From Chloroflexota bacterium (GTDB lineage: Bacteria > Chloroflexota > Dehalococcoidia > Lucifugimonadales > UBA2962): 47,478 nucleotides of DNA. Within the stretch, counting starts at the first letter, position 1, and each line of letters begins with the position of its first letter. The DNA lies in assembly GCA_002699485.1 (NCBI GenBank), contig PAAV01000041.1:1-47478 (forward strand), written 5' to 3'. This document shows positions 15,411 to 24,673 of the stretch, piece after piece. A program made the translations under genes and the position numbers. The notes under the pieces were generated by a model, which was given only the letters and a program-made list of their open reading frames with translations, was not told the origin of the DNA and did no database searches.

Positions 15411-17290
15411 TATTGAATCTCTTGATGTGCGCTATTAAAGACTTGGGCAAGATCAAGTTCAATTATTTTTGAGTCTGGAATTGTGCCGTCTTGATTCCAG
15501 TCACGAGCATTGTAATAAGATTCGATCATTTTATTTAAATCTTGTTCAGATAAACTTAGATTCTCGTTTGAGTCAGTATGCAGTTTATCCTGAAAAATTC
15601 GTCTTGGTAATTTGTCATCCGATCTTTCCCATCCCTCTCGGATATTAAACAACTTTTTTGAATTGTTAATTCGCTCACCGGTCTTAATTAACTCCTCAAT
15701 TGTTACATCCCACCCGGTTATGCAATTTAAAACCTCTACAGATTCTTGATAAAAATTATTAAAAGCCTTACGAATAAATTTACACCATATCATTGAATCT
15801 ATAATTGCAGAAAAATCTTCGCTTTGGGCAGTTATAGTTCCTCTATCTTCGCTTATCTGTTGGCGATCTACTTTCTCGGAGAAGTCAGCCTCATATGCTG
15901 ATGATCGATTGTGGCACGCCCCTCTGGTGCTTACTGCCAAGGCTAGCGCCATTGTTTTTAAACCTCTTGGCTCATAACCCGGCATTTCTAACCCCTTAAC
16001 ATGCATTGCCCATTCCTCGGAATTGTTTCCAATCTTTTTGGAAGCTCGCATAGTTCCGTCAGCTAGCAAATCGCCTAATCCTTTGCGATCAGAAATGGAT
16101 TTAATTAACGCAATTAAGGATTCACCGTCTCCGAAACTTAATTTATGATCAGCAGAGTACTGTGTTAACAATCCACGTTCCATGGTTTCAATAGCCCAAG
16201 CAATTGTAACTCCTGTACTAATAGTATCTAATCCAAGTTTGTCACAGAGCACGCTTGCTCTGATTAACATATTCGGATCAGAGATTCCCAATAAAGAGCC
16301 TAATGCAAAACCCGATTCATATTCGATACGGCCTGTGGTTGATTCACCAGAATCATTAGTAGACATAAAATGCTGGCATCCGATAGTGCAGTTGGCACAG
16401 TGTGCGTTTCCTGAATAATTTTGTGAATGTAATTTTTCACCCGAAATAGAATCAGCACCTTTAAAGGATGCAAATTGGAAATTGTTAGTTGGCAAAATTT
16501 CAAGTCGATTGAATACGGATATGTTCGATATTGTACCTAAGTTTCTATATTTTTCAGTCCCAAACCCCATGCTTTTTTTTGCCATGTCTAGCCTGATTTG
16601 ATCAAGCTTTTCTGGGTCATTAACTTCAGTATGCTGTGAGCCTTTAACTGCGATAGCCTTTAGGTTTTTTGATCCCATTACTGCCCCGACGCCGGTCCTT
16701 CCTGCTTGCCTGCCTCCATCACTGGATATGCTGGCATATCTAACCATGTTTTCTCCAGCAGGACCTATGCACGCTACTTTATATTCCTTTCCAAAAGTAT
16801 TTTTAATCTTGTTCTCTGTATCAGTCACGTCTTTAAGCGTTAGTTCTTTCATTTCAATCAATTTAATCTTGTGGTTTTCAATTTTAAGTACTGAAAGACG
16901 ATCGCATGATCCTTTTATTATTAATGCATCAAAACCACAAGATTTAAGTTCAGTAGCTAAGTAACTTGATGCTAGAGAGTCTCCTATAAAGCCGGTAAGT
17001 GGTGACTTAGTGACAATAGCGAATTTGCTAGACGTGGTTATTTTGGTTCCGACCAGCGGGCTGGTGACAAATATTAGAGGATTTTCTGGGCCGAGCGGGT
17101 CAGTATTAATTGGACAATACTTGTTTAACAGGTATGCACCAAGCCCCGTGCCACCTAAGTATTGTCTCAGTATTGTTTCCGGTATTGGTTCAAGCGAGGA
17201 TGCCCCGGTATCTAAGTCTACTATCATGGCAATACCGTGGTAGCCTGGTCTTTTGAACATACTTTTGGCTCCTTTCGGAGTTGTGGGCAT
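15410..17290 (-). CDS. aor: Aldehyde:ferredoxin oxidoreductase (tungsten/molybdenum AOR family)
   Basis: Oxidises aldehydes to carboxylic acids (or the reverse) at a bis-pterin tungsten or molybdenum site. The 626-residue protein has the N-terminal AOR domain (YLGGTGLGAYLL, then the conserved GRTGVGAVMGSKNLKAI segment near 198-213), the [4Fe-4S] ligands Cys298, Cys301, Cys305 and Cys503, and the pterin-site motif KGLEMPGYEPRG at 432-443. These spacings match the archaeal AOR proteins of known structure. Start is ATG at 17290 with GGGGG eight bases ahead; a later ATG at residue 11 is also possible. It lies one base after moaD and one base before the NuoE-like gene. The metal and the aldehyde cannot be read from sequence. 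Confidence 0.93.
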   Translation of the reverse strand: MPTTPKGAKSMFKRPGYHGIAMIVDLDTGASSLEPIPETILRQYLGGTGLGAYLLNKYCPINTDPLGPENPLIFVTSPLVGTKITTSSKFAIVTKSPLTGFIGDSLASSYLATELKSCGFDALIIKGSCDRLSVLKIENHKIKLIEMKELTLKDVTDTENKIKNTFGKEYKVACIGPAGENMVRYASISSDGGRQAGRTGVGAVMGSKNLKAIAVKGSQHTEVNDPEKLDQIRLDMAKKSMGFGTEKYRNLGTISNISVFNRLEILPTNNFQFASFKGADSISGEKLHSQNYSGNAHCANCTIGCQHFMSTNDSGESTTGRIEYESGFALGSLLGISDPNMLIRASVLCDKLGLDTISTGVTIAWAIETMERGLLTQYSADHKLSFGDGESLIALIKSISDRKGLGDLLADGTMRASKKIGNNSEEWAMHVKGLEMPGYEPRGLKTMALALAVSTRGACHNRSSAYEADFSEKVDRQQISEDRGTITAQSEDFSAIIDSMIWCKFIRKAFNNFYQESVEVLNCITGWDVTIEELIKTGERINNSKKLFNIREGWERSDDKLPRRIFQDKLHTDSNENLSLSEQDLNKMIESYYNARDWNQDGTIPDSKIIELDLAQVFNSAHQEIQ

Positions 17291-17291
17291 T

Positions 17292-17627
17292 TTATCCCCC
17301 AGATTGACTAGAAAATATTAGAACATTTTCTCCTGGATCGACAACTTCATCCATGTTCGTTATAAATCGATCACCGTTTAAATTTAAAACGAAACTCTCA
17401 ATTAACGAGTTTCTATCATTTGAGATAACGATACCAACAAGTTTTGGTTCTATATCCGAAAGTTTTCGTAGTACTTTGGATATATTAGTAGGTTCGAGAC
17501 ATGTCAAGAGGATTTTGCTTTTTCCCGTTAGCAATCTAGCAGTGCCAAAAAGTTCAATAGTTATGAAATCTTCAATGCTAGATTTATTATTAATCGAAAT
17601 ATTCTTGTAATTCCGATCATCCATCAT
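17292..17627 (-). CDS. moaD: MoaD/ThiS-family sulfur carrier
   Basis: Small beta-grasp protein whose C-terminal Gly-Gly is thiocarboxylated and donates sulfur in molybdopterin synthesis. The 111-residue sequence has TIELFGTARLLTGKSKI at about 23-39, the VVDPGENVLIFSSQSGG ending with the diagnostic di-glycine, and a 20-residue polar N-terminal extension that is longer than usual. AOR operons often carry such a moaD-like gene. The start overlaps the mobA stop (ATGA), with a second ATG immediately behind. MoaE, MoaA, MoaC and the activating MoeB-type enzyme are not in the window and must lie elsewhere. Confidence 0.85.
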   Translation of the reverse strand: MMDDRNYKNISINNKSSIEDFITIELFGTARLLTGKSKILLTCLEPTNISKVLRKLSDIEPKLVGIVISNDRNSLIESFVLNLNGDRFITNMDEVVDPGENVLIFSSQSGG

Positions 17628-18247
17628 AAACCACCCGACTTGCTTTGGAGGTATTTTTGATTAGCCTTGATCATATCTTCTGGTGTATTTATATTAAAAA
17701 AGCTCCATCGACCAGGGTCAATTTTATCTATAAAATTAGTGCCAACCTCCTTCACATTCATTTCGTCATAAAACCTTGTGATTTTTAGTTCACCTGAGTT
17801 TAATTGTTTACTAATGCTTGCCAGGCAAGCTTGATGGTACATGGCATGTACTGGTTCCGCTCTATTGTCAATTATTGGAGCTATAATATCGTATCCTTCT
17901 CTTAGTTCGGCCATATCATTGATTAAATTGGGATTGAGGAAGGGCATGTCACAAGCAGACACGAAAGACCATTGGTTTATGGCTTTACTCAGCCCACTGT
18001 AAATACCCCCTAAAGGACCACAATTCGGATATTTATCAATTACCACTTTTACCTGAGGATTTAATGGCATCATCTTAGCTTGTTCATAACTTGCCACTAC
18101 CACAATTAATTCGTTTACTAGAGGCTCCATTACATTACAAATTAACGAGATAACAGCTTCCCCATTTAATTCTGCGACCGCTTTATTAGATCCATATCTG
18201 CGGCTTTTACCTCCTGCCAATATAATAGAGCTCATCTGACTAATCAT
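17624..18247 (-). CDS. mobA: Molybdenum cofactor guanylyltransferase MobA
   Basis: Attaches GMP to the molybdenum or tungsten pterin, giving the guanine dinucleotide form used by the FDH family. The 207-residue protein shows the nucleotidyltransferase signature SSIILAGGKSRRYGSNKA at residues 6-23, the CGPLGGIYSGL segment near 85-95, and the metal-binding SACDMPFLNP near 107-116. The start is ATG at 18247 or 18235; both overlap or closely follow the end of the upstream gene. Its product suits the bis-MGD cofactor of FdhA, whereas AOR enzymes usually use the unmodified pterin, so both forms may be made here. Confidence 0.9.
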   Translation of the reverse strand: MISQMSSIILAGGKSRRYGSNKAVAELNGEAVISLICNVMEPLVNELIVVVASYEQAKMMPLNPQVKVVIDKYPNCGPLGGIYSGLSKAINQWSFVSACDMPFLNPNLINDMAELREGYDIIAPIIDNRAEPVHAMYHQACLASISKQLNSGELKITRFYDEMNVKEVGTNFIDKIDPGRWSFFNINTPEDMIKANQKYLQSKSGGL

Positions 18248-20198
18248 TTTTAGTTATATTTTCCGATAATTCGCAGACTAATTTGCCAGAACTTTTGGTG
18301 TCGTATCCACCCAAAAGACTAACTTCAGTTTTAAATTGCTTGCTCTTTATAATTTCCAACATTGTTTTTATTGGCTGACTGTCAATCTGATCATTTGGTA
18401 TTATCAGGTCAAAACGCTCTTTCATTACAGGTATAAAATTCAGTCCCATTGTTATCGCTGCAGACTTTATTCCAAGGCCCACGTTCGCTGCACCCGATTT
18501 TACTGCAGAGGCTACTGCTAAATGAGTATACTCCTCTTTTCGATAACCATTTATTTTCTCTGATTCAATCCTGTTTTTGGATAGTTCATAATCTAATAAT
18601 AGTCGTGTGCCAGAGCCCCGTTGGCGATTTACGTATCTGACAGATTCCTTTGTGAGGTCTGTAATTGAATTGATATTTAATGGATTTTTCGGCCCGGTCA
18701 TCAATCCTTGTTCCCTATGGACTAAGGTTATTATAGATACAGGCATTTTAGGCAAATACTTTTTCACATAATCGAGATTGTAATCACCTGTGTCTGGCTC
18801 TAGGAGATGACATCCGGCTATATGTGCTTCACCTTTGCTTAAAGCAATCAAACCTGCAATAGACCCAATGTTGGATGAGGCGATTTTTGATTTCAGCGTT
18901 TGTTGTTTCAGTAAATTTGACAATATATCTATTGTTAAATCGTGGCTACCAACCATAACTAACGTGTTGTTTATTTCATCTATGTGTTTGATTAACTTAA
19001 CTTCAATTTCTGTACCCGCATCAATACCTTCGGACAATTTAGGTATTTTAGTTATTCCATCAGCTTCTACTAAGGACATGATGACTCCAGCACCTCTCTG
19101 GATGGCCGTAGCAGCCAATTCACCCCTAATTCGTGCAAGTCTAAGTCGTACAAACTCATCACTTCCGAACTGAGACACCAGTTTCCTTGTAAGCGTTGCC
19201 TTCACTTTGTGGCTGCTTAATGATGGTACCCTCAAAGCTTTTTCGATAATTGGTTTAACAAATAGCTCCGAAGTCATGATTGTAGAAACAGGGTAACCTG
19301 GTAAACCTATTACCGGTTTTTTATTTACTATCCCGAGAATAACTGGATGACCTGGTTTTATGGCTACACCATGCACGATCACCGTTCCAAGTGAATCTAT
19401 TGCCTGCATCGTGTAATCTTTTGCGCCAGCCGAGGATCCGGCGTTTACTATCACTAAGTCATAATTGGTTGTGGCTTTCTTTATTGATGATTGTAATTGT
19501 TCGGGATTATCTGGTACGACCGGTAATGTCACACCTATCCCGCCCCAGTCGGAAATTTGTGCGCTTAACATGAGAGAGTTATATTCCAGGATTTGCCCAG
19601 CCTTGGCTCTATCAGTAGGGGCAATCAGTTCTGTTCCAGTCGGGATTATAGCAATTTTAGGAAATTTCATTACCTCAATTTCGTTAATACCACATCCAGC
19701 GCATGCCCCTAAGTCATAAACTCTTAATTTATGTCCAGCTGGCAGAATCATTTGGCTTTCGACAATATCTTCTCCAATCGGTCTTACATCATGATATGGA
19801 GGCACCGGGGCTCTAATTTCGATTCCATTTTCGACTTCTTTGATGTTTTCTATCATGATTACTGAGTCAAAATGTTTTGGAACTTCATCGCCTGTGTTAA
19901 CCCAAGCAAAATCGATATTGTTTTGCAGGAATTTGGGCTTAGTGTCTGTAGCTCCATTAGTATTACAAGAACTTACTGCGACGCCATCCATAGCTGCAGA
20001 GTCATAGTGTGGCGACGATAATTTCGCAAACACCGGTTTTGCAGTAACTCTGTTGATAGCATTAGCAATTTTGATTATCTCGGTTTTTGTAACAATTGAT
20101 GGATAATTTTTCAAAGCCTCATCAAATTCAGTAATCGCCGAATTTAATGGTATGTCTTCTAAGTAATAATTCCTTTTCGATTTTTTCGGAGACCTCAA
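18240..20198 (-). CDS. moeA: MoeA fused to a periplasmic-binding-protein-like domain
   Basis: MoeA inserts the metal into adenylylated molybdopterin. The 652-residue protein has an N-terminal MoeA region (about 15-405; AMDGVAV, NTGDEVP, IPTGTEL, VNAGSSAGAKDYT, IKPGHPV and GLPGYPVS motifs), then a linker and a PBP-like domain (about 415-630; VGSHDLTIDIL, VNRQRGSGTRLLLDYEL, AVKSGAANVGLGI). This fusion is a known architecture in archaea and several bacterial phyla. The PBP domain lacks a signal peptide, so it is cytosolic and may sense or hand over molybdate or tungstate. Start is a TTG one base after the preceding moeA stop, with a weak ribosome site. Confidence 0.9.
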   Translation of the reverse strand: MRSPKKSKRNYYLEDIPLNSAITEFDEALKNYPSIVTKTEIIKIANAINRVTAKPVFAKLSSPHYDSAAMDGVAVSSCNTNGATDTKPKFLQNNIDFAWVNTGDEVPKHFDSVIMIENIKEVENGIEIRAPVPPYHDVRPIGEDIVESQMILPAGHKLRVYDLGACAGCGINEIEVMKFPKIAIIPTGTELIAPTDRAKAGQILEYNSLMLSAQISDWGGIGVTLPVVPDNPEQLQSSIKKATTNYDLVIVNAGSSAGAKDYTMQAIDSLGTVIVHGVAIKPGHPVILGIVNKKPVIGLPGYPVSTIMTSELFVKPIIEKALRVPSLSSHKVKATLTRKLVSQFGSDEFVRLRLARIRGELAATAIQRGAGVIMSLVEADGITKIPKLSEGIDAGTEIEVKLIKHIDEINNTLVMVGSHDLTIDILSNLLKQQTLKSKIASSNIGSIAGLIALSKGEAHIAGCHLLEPDTGDYNLDYVKKYLPKMPVSIITLVHREQGLMTGPKNPLNINSITDLTKESVRYVNRQRGSGTRLLLDYELSKNRIESEKINGYRKEEYTHLAVASAVKSGAANVGLGIKSAAITMGLNFIPVMKERFDLIIPNDQIDSQPIKTMLEIIKSKQFKTEVSLLGGYDTKSSGKLVCELSENITKND

Positions 20199-20199
20199 A

Positions 20200-21435
20200 T
20201 TAATACATCCTTACGGTTACAGTTTGGCCTTTATAAAGGCCAGCGGAATCAGCAGGAACACGGATTATCCCATCAGACTTAACTAGTGTGAAAATTAGAT
20301 TTGACTTGCCGAAAACAGGCGTTGCATCAAGGACACCTGCAGTATCCTCTAGTTTTACCGGCACATAGTCTTCTCTACCAGATCTGGATGGTATATCAGC
20401 GGTCAAAAATGCTGAAACTTGATTTCTGAATAATGGATTAATATCATCCATTAAAGCGCGAATAACTGGTTTTAATAATAAATCTGCTACAACTAATGCC
20501 GATACAGGGTTACCAGGGAGACCGATTAATGGTTTATTTTGTGCTAGACCCAAGATTGTTGGTTTACCAGGTTTAATCGCGATTCCATGTGCCAGAATTC
20601 CTGGCTTTCCAAGCGCTTTGAATACTTTTATTGTTAAATCTCGGTTGCTTACTGAGCTTCCGGCAGAAAAAACAATAATGTCACAATCTTGCATGGCATT
20701 TGTGGCTGCACTTAGTTGTAATTCATACTCATCCTTAAAAATACCTATTGGACAAGGGATACCTCCGGCTTGAGCGACCAATGCAGATATTGTATGTGTG
20801 TTTAAATCTCTGATTTGCCCCAGTTTAGGATCTGATTCTGCAGAAACTAATTCATCTCCTGTGGAAATAATAGCGACTTTCGGTTTTTGGGATACATCCA
20901 GCTCATTTATCCCTAATGCTGATAGTGCGCCTATATCTTGAGGCCTGATTGTATGTCCTGAAGATAAAATCTCATCTAGAGGCTTTACATCTTCCCCGGC
21001 AAAAACTACGTTTTCGCCTTTGGCTACCGGTTTTGTCACTTCTATAGTATTCGCATCAATACGATTCGTGTATTCAATCATAACAACTGAATCAGCATCG
21101 CCAGCTAACATTCCTCCAGTATAAGTAGTCGCTGCCTGTCCTTCGGATATTATTAATTCAGTTTCCTGTCCCATAGGAACTTCTCCTACAACTTTTAAAT
21201 ATTGAGGAAGGGAATCTGATGCACCGAAAGTATCTTGGGCGCGAACGGAAAAGCCATCTACAGATGATTTGTCGAAAGAAGGAAGAATGCTTTCGGATCG
21301 GTATGATTTTCTGACCACACGTCCGAGGGATTCTGGTGTCTTTACTTTCTCTGTGCCAACCTTAATTTCTGTAATGCTATTTAAGATTAAATCAGTAGCA
21401 TCTTTCGGAGTAATAAGTTTTAGTAGTTCTGACAA
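20200..21435 (-). CDS. moeA: Molybdopterin molybdenumtransferase MoeA (stand-alone copy)
   Basis: Second, unfused MoeA of 411 residues, acting in metal insertion into the pterin. Motifs include SSVDGFSVRAQDT near 58-70, YTGGMLAGDADSVV, ISTGDELV, FSAGSSVSNRDLTIKV and GIAIKPGKPTILG with IGLPGNPVSALVV, all in the expected order, and a C-terminal domain IV ends at VTVRMY. Start is TTG at 21435, 23 bases after the fhs stop. Two adjacent MoeA paralogues could divide the labour between Mo and W, as proposed for organisms that use both metals; that is inference here. Confidence 0.92.
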   Translation of the reverse strand: MSELLKLITPKDATDLILNSITEIKVGTEKVKTPESLGRVVRKSYRSESILPSFDKSSVDGFSVRAQDTFGASDSLPQYLKVVGEVPMGQETELIISEGQAATTYTGGMLAGDADSVVMIEYTNRIDANTIEVTKPVAKGENVVFAGEDVKPLDEILSSGHTIRPQDIGALSALGINELDVSQKPKVAIISTGDELVSAESDPKLGQIRDLNTHTISALVAQAGGIPCPIGIFKDEYELQLSAATNAMQDCDIIVFSAGSSVSNRDLTIKVFKALGKPGILAHGIAIKPGKPTILGLAQNKPLIGLPGNPVSALVVADLLLKPVIRALMDDINPLFRNQVSAFLTADIPSRSGREDYVPVKLEDTAGVLDATPVFGKSNLIFTLVKSDGIIRVPADSAGLYKGQTVTVRMY

Positions 21436-21458
21436 AATTCAGCACAAGTCCCAAGTTT

Positions 21459-23087
21459 TTATAATCCTAGAATATTACCGTACTTGTCTACGTCGAGCGA
21501 GCGTGGCCTTGAAGGTAGTCCTGGCATTGTGACGATATTGCCAGCTATCGGATAAGTGAATCCTGCGCCCATAGATGCGCGAATGTCATTAACTTCAAAT
21601 GTGTAGTTTTCCGGCTTGCCCTTGAGTTTGGAGTTATGAGAGATCGATAGAGGAGTTTTTGCCATGCAAATAGGAGTGTTTGACCAGCCGAGCTCTGTAT
21701 AACGACGCACTATTCTTCGACTTTTTGGAGACCAATTAACGTCACTGGCGTTGTAAACTAACTTTGATACCGCTAACACTTTATCTTCAATAGAGTCTGA
21801 TAGCTCGTATGCATAGTTAATCTTTACCGGAGAATCTGGAGTGATATCTATTACGGCTTCAGCTAGTTCCTTGCAACCTGAACCGCCGTCTACAAATGAA
21901 GTATTAGATACTGCAGCAGAGGCGCCAGCTTCAATTGCACCCTTTTGTACTATTTTGATTTCGGAAGGAGTGTCATTAGGAAATTCGTTTATAGCGACAA
22001 TCACGGGAAGACCGAAAGATTTTATTACTTCGATCAAATGACGCAGGTTGGATAATCCTTTAGTAAGAGCCGAAGTATTTTCTTGATCTAATTCTTTGAC
22101 TTTAACTCCACCATGATATTTTAGACCTTTAATTGTTGCTACTAAAACTACCGCATGTGGGTCTAAGTTTGAGAGCCTAGACTTAATATGGATAAATTTC
22201 TCGAATCCTAAATCTGCTCCAAACCCAGCTTCAGTGAGGACATATTCTGCATAATTTAGCGCAATTCTATCTCCGATTATTGAACTGCATCCATGTGCTA
22301 TGTTTCCAAATGGACCAGAATGAACTATTACTGGTTGGCCTTCAGTTGTTTGCACCAAGTTTGGCATTATGGCCGTTCGCAGGAGTGCCATCATTGAGCC
22401 AACTGCCCCTTCTATCAATGACGCACAAATGGGTTCATCAGACTGTGTAAACCCAACAATTACTTTACCTAGTCGGACTCTTAAATCTTCTAAATCAGAG
22501 CTCAATGCCAAGATCGCCATAATTTCAGAAGCTGTTACTATATCGAAACCTGTTTCTCTAACAGGTAAATTATTTGTACCACCGATTCCAGTAACAATTT
22601 GTCTGAGGGAACGATGCTCCATGTCTGTTACGCGACGCAAGGATATTCCACTTGCTGTAAACCCGGGTATTTGTTTTCTATGGGCGGCGTTTTCTGTGAG
22701 TGCTACTAGAAGATTGTGTGCTGATCCAACTGCATGTGCATCGCCTGTAAAATGAATGTTTATTTCATCTTCAGGAATCACTTTAGCTGCTCCACCACCA
22801 GTTCCGCCACCTTTTATACCAAATATGGGACCTAATGAGGGCTCCCTAAGGGTAGCCACCACATTTTTACCTAATAGTCCCATGCCTTGGGCCAATCCTA
22901 CGGCCGTTGTTGTTTTGCCTTCGCCTGCAGGGGTTGGCGTGATACCGGTTACAACAATTAATTTTCCAGTGCCATTGTTTTTGCTGGAGATTGTGTCCAA
23001 GGGTATCTTCGCCTTGAAATCTCCATACATAATTAATTTTTGAGGATCTATTCCTAGCTGTGCTGATATCTCACTTATTGGTTTCAT
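21459..23087 (-). CDS. fhs: Formate-tetrahydrofolate ligase
   Basis: Joins formate to tetrahydrofolate with ATP, giving 10-formyl-THF for one-carbon metabolism. With the ATG at 23087 the protein is 542 residues. It has the P-loop segment TPTPAGEGKTTT at 50-61, the LREPSLGPIFGIKGGGTGGG stretch and the C-terminal PGLPSRPRSLDVD signature. GGAG stands seven bases before this ATG and a TATAAT 30 bases before it, so I reject an upstream ATG at 23129 that would lie within the promoter. It is the first gene of the long formate/AOR operon, so formate either enters the folate pool here or is oxidised by FdhA. Confidence 0.95.
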   Translation of the reverse strand: MKPISEISAQLGIDPQKLIMYGDFKAKIPLDTISSKNNGTGKLIVVTGITPTPAGEGKTTTAVGLAQGMGLLGKNVVATLREPSLGPIFGIKGGGTGGGAAKVIPEDEINIHFTGDAHAVGSAHNLLVALTENAAHRKQIPGFTASGISLRRVTDMEHRSLRQIVTGIGGTNNLPVRETGFDIVTASEIMAILALSSDLEDLRVRLGKVIVGFTQSDEPICASLIEGAVGSMMALLRTAIMPNLVQTTEGQPVIVHSGPFGNIAHGCSSIIGDRIALNYAEYVLTEAGFGADLGFEKFIHIKSRLSNLDPHAVVLVATIKGLKYHGGVKVKELDQENTSALTKGLSNLRHLIEVIKSFGLPVIVAINEFPNDTPSEIKIVQKGAIEAGASAAVSNTSFVDGGSGCKELAEAVIDITPDSPVKINYAYELSDSIEDKVLAVSKLVYNASDVNWSPKSRRIVRRYTELGWSNTPICMAKTPLSISHNSKLKGKPENYTFEVNDIRASMGAGFTYPIAGNIVTMPGLPSRPRSLDVDKYGNILGL

Positions 23088-23118
23088 ATCAACTCCAATC
23101 AATATTGATGCAAGATGC

Positions 23119-23124
23119 ATTATA
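23119..23124 (-). promoter_or_regulatory. Candidate -10 box for the fhs-moeA-aor-fdh operon
   Basis: A perfect TATAAT on the minus strand (23124-23119). Predicted start near 23112 leaves a leader of about 25 bases with GGAG ahead of the fhs ATG at 23087. The -35 position is not convincing, which may mean an activator is needed. Confidence 0.5.
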
Positions 23125-23189
23125 AACAAAATCAGTTAGTTATAGCTCGTATTTTGTGCATTATCTGAAATAACACGTGAAACCGTTCG

Positions 23190-23219
23190 AAAATCGTAAT
23201 CTATCTAAGAAACGATTTT
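23190..23219 (-). terminator. Weak hairpin after the MFS gene
   Basis: AAAATCGT (23190-23197) and ACGATTTT (23212-23219) form an 8-bp stem with a 14-base loop directly after the MFS stop codon region on the minus strand, with further A/T bases on each side. Low GC content makes it a weak terminator candidate separating the MFS transcript from fhs. Confidence 0.3.
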
Positions 23220-24415
23220 TACTGTAGGGATTTAAGCGGATTTTTACTTAATGTTAACGATATGGATATGAGTATAAGCAATAAGGCCATAAATCCGATT
23301 ACCCATTGACCACCTAGGTGTTCTGTAGCGAAACCAACCGGCAAGACCATTAAATTCACTATACCAAAAGTCATCATATATACACTCATGATTCGACCAC
23401 GATATTCAGGCTCGCTTAGTTTCATGATTAATCCCTGGATCGGTATTCTTCTGCCGGCATCTGTGATTCCTAAAATCGCAATTAGTAATAATCCGACTGC
23501 ATAATTCGGTATTAAGACGATTACCATAAGTACTACCCCCGAGAGCCCGCTAATAAGCAATAACAATATTCCTCGATTACCATCTCTTTTAATAGCAAGT
23601 ATTAACGAACCCAAGAACGCTCCCACTCCCATTAAAGTCATCATCAATCCTAGTGCTGCTGGTCCTTTTTGATACACATCGACGACAAATACTGGTAGTA
23701 CAAATCTAAAAGGCATAATGAGAGAGGCGGTTATTAGTGACATAAGTATTACGATCTTTAGTGAGGGGAAGTTATTTATGTGTTTTAGGCCCACAATTAT
23801 TTCTTGAACCACTGCAGGATGTGATTGTTTGGGAGGGGTTAATGATGGTAGTTTGCCACTTAAAGCAACAGATATTAAGCCTAGGCATGCAACTAAAGCA
23901 AAAACTACCCATGGCCCTGCTAACGCATAGAGAGCTCCTCCAATTCCAGGTGCAGCAGCTGTCGTGATGCTAAGAAGCGCTCCATTTAGCGCCACGGCAT
24001 TTTCTAGGTCAGCTTTTGGCACAAGGTCAGGTATAGCCGCTTGGCGGGCAGTCAAAGAAAATGCCATTACAATCCCATGTATGACTCCCATTACCAAAAG
24101 GTGCTGCCAGACTATTAGGTCTGTGTAAATGGAGATCGCTATTAACAAAGCAATACTTGCAGTCATAACCTGACCTATCTGGATTATTGTTCTTCTTCCA
24201 AATCGATCTGCTGCTACACCGGCGAATAGAGGGAATAAAAGCATGGGTAAAGCTTGAGCTCCATAAATCAGCCCTAATACTGACGCAGAGTCGCTCAAAT
24301 CGTACGCCAAATACCCCTGTGCAACGAAAGCCATTTGGAGCCCACTCATCATGGCTAACATACTGAACCACATATGTCTGAATTCGCTGTGTTTGAAAGA
24401 CCTAAGCATGCTCAT
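23219..24415 (-). CDS. MFS transporter (MFS_3/drug-exporter-like)
   Basis: Twelve-span secondary transporter, probably an exporter of small molecules. The body starts with MLRSFKHSEFRHMWFS and a first span, followed by the loop-2 motif GVAADRFGRRTIIQIG, typical of the DHA-type and MFS_3 (transmembrane secretion effector) branches, and regular hydrophobic segments to the end (IGFMALLLILISISLTLS). The frame opens from a GTG at 24475, but the first 20 residues are polar and lack a family counterpart, so I prefer the ATG at 24415 (another at 24409). It is 131 bases ahead of fhs on the same strand and need not belong to that operon. Substrate unknown. Confidence 0.85.
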   Translation of the reverse strand: MSMLRSFKHSEFRHMWFSMLAMMSGLQMAFVAQGYLAYDLSDSASVLGLIYGAQALPMLLFPLFAGVAADRFGRRTIIQIGQVMTASIALLIAISIYTDLIVWQHLLVMGVIHGIVMAFSLTARQAAIPDLVPKADLENAVALNGALLSITTAAAPGIGGALYALAGPWVVFALVACLGLISVALSGKLPSLTPPKQSHPAVVQEIIVGLKHINNFPSLKIVILMSLITASLIMPFRFVLPVFVVDVYQKGPAALGLMMTLMGVGAFLGSLILAIKRDGNRGILLLLISGLSGVVLMVIVLIPNYAVGLLLIAILGITDAGRRIPIQGLIMKLSEPEYRGRIMSVYMMTFGIVNLMVLPVGFATEHLGGQWVIGFMALLLILISISLTLSKNPLKSLQ

Positions 24416-24661
24416 ATTAGTTAATATTCTTGAGCTTTTGTGCGTGATATGTCTTTGAGAAATATTTTTAGACACTCTATGCTCGCCAGTTGAGTAGTAA
24501 GTGTTTTGAAAGGGCGGTATGAGATGATTTGGTTAAGATGTCATACCCGTATAAATATGTATTTATATAGGAATTCGAGTTTAAAATACATACGATTGAC
24601 ATCTGTCTACTTTAAGGTTAAACCAACAGTTGCACAAGTAGGAGAGGGATTAGAATAAAAA

Positions 24662-24667
24662 TATAAT
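24662..24667 (+). promoter_or_regulatory. Candidate -10 box for the structured RNA/aroC leader
   Basis: A perfect TATAAT placed so that transcription would start near 24674, about 34 bases before the base of the predicted structured element. No good -35 hexamer at the usual distance; TTGCAC at 24630 is too far. Confidence 0.4.
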
Positions 24668-24673
24668 TTGCCC

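Noticed and set aside
22369-22755. 128-codon plus-strand frame opposite fhs, and a further 95-codon one after it
   Set aside because: Both mirror conserved Fhs codons on the other strand; no start signal and no recognisable domain.
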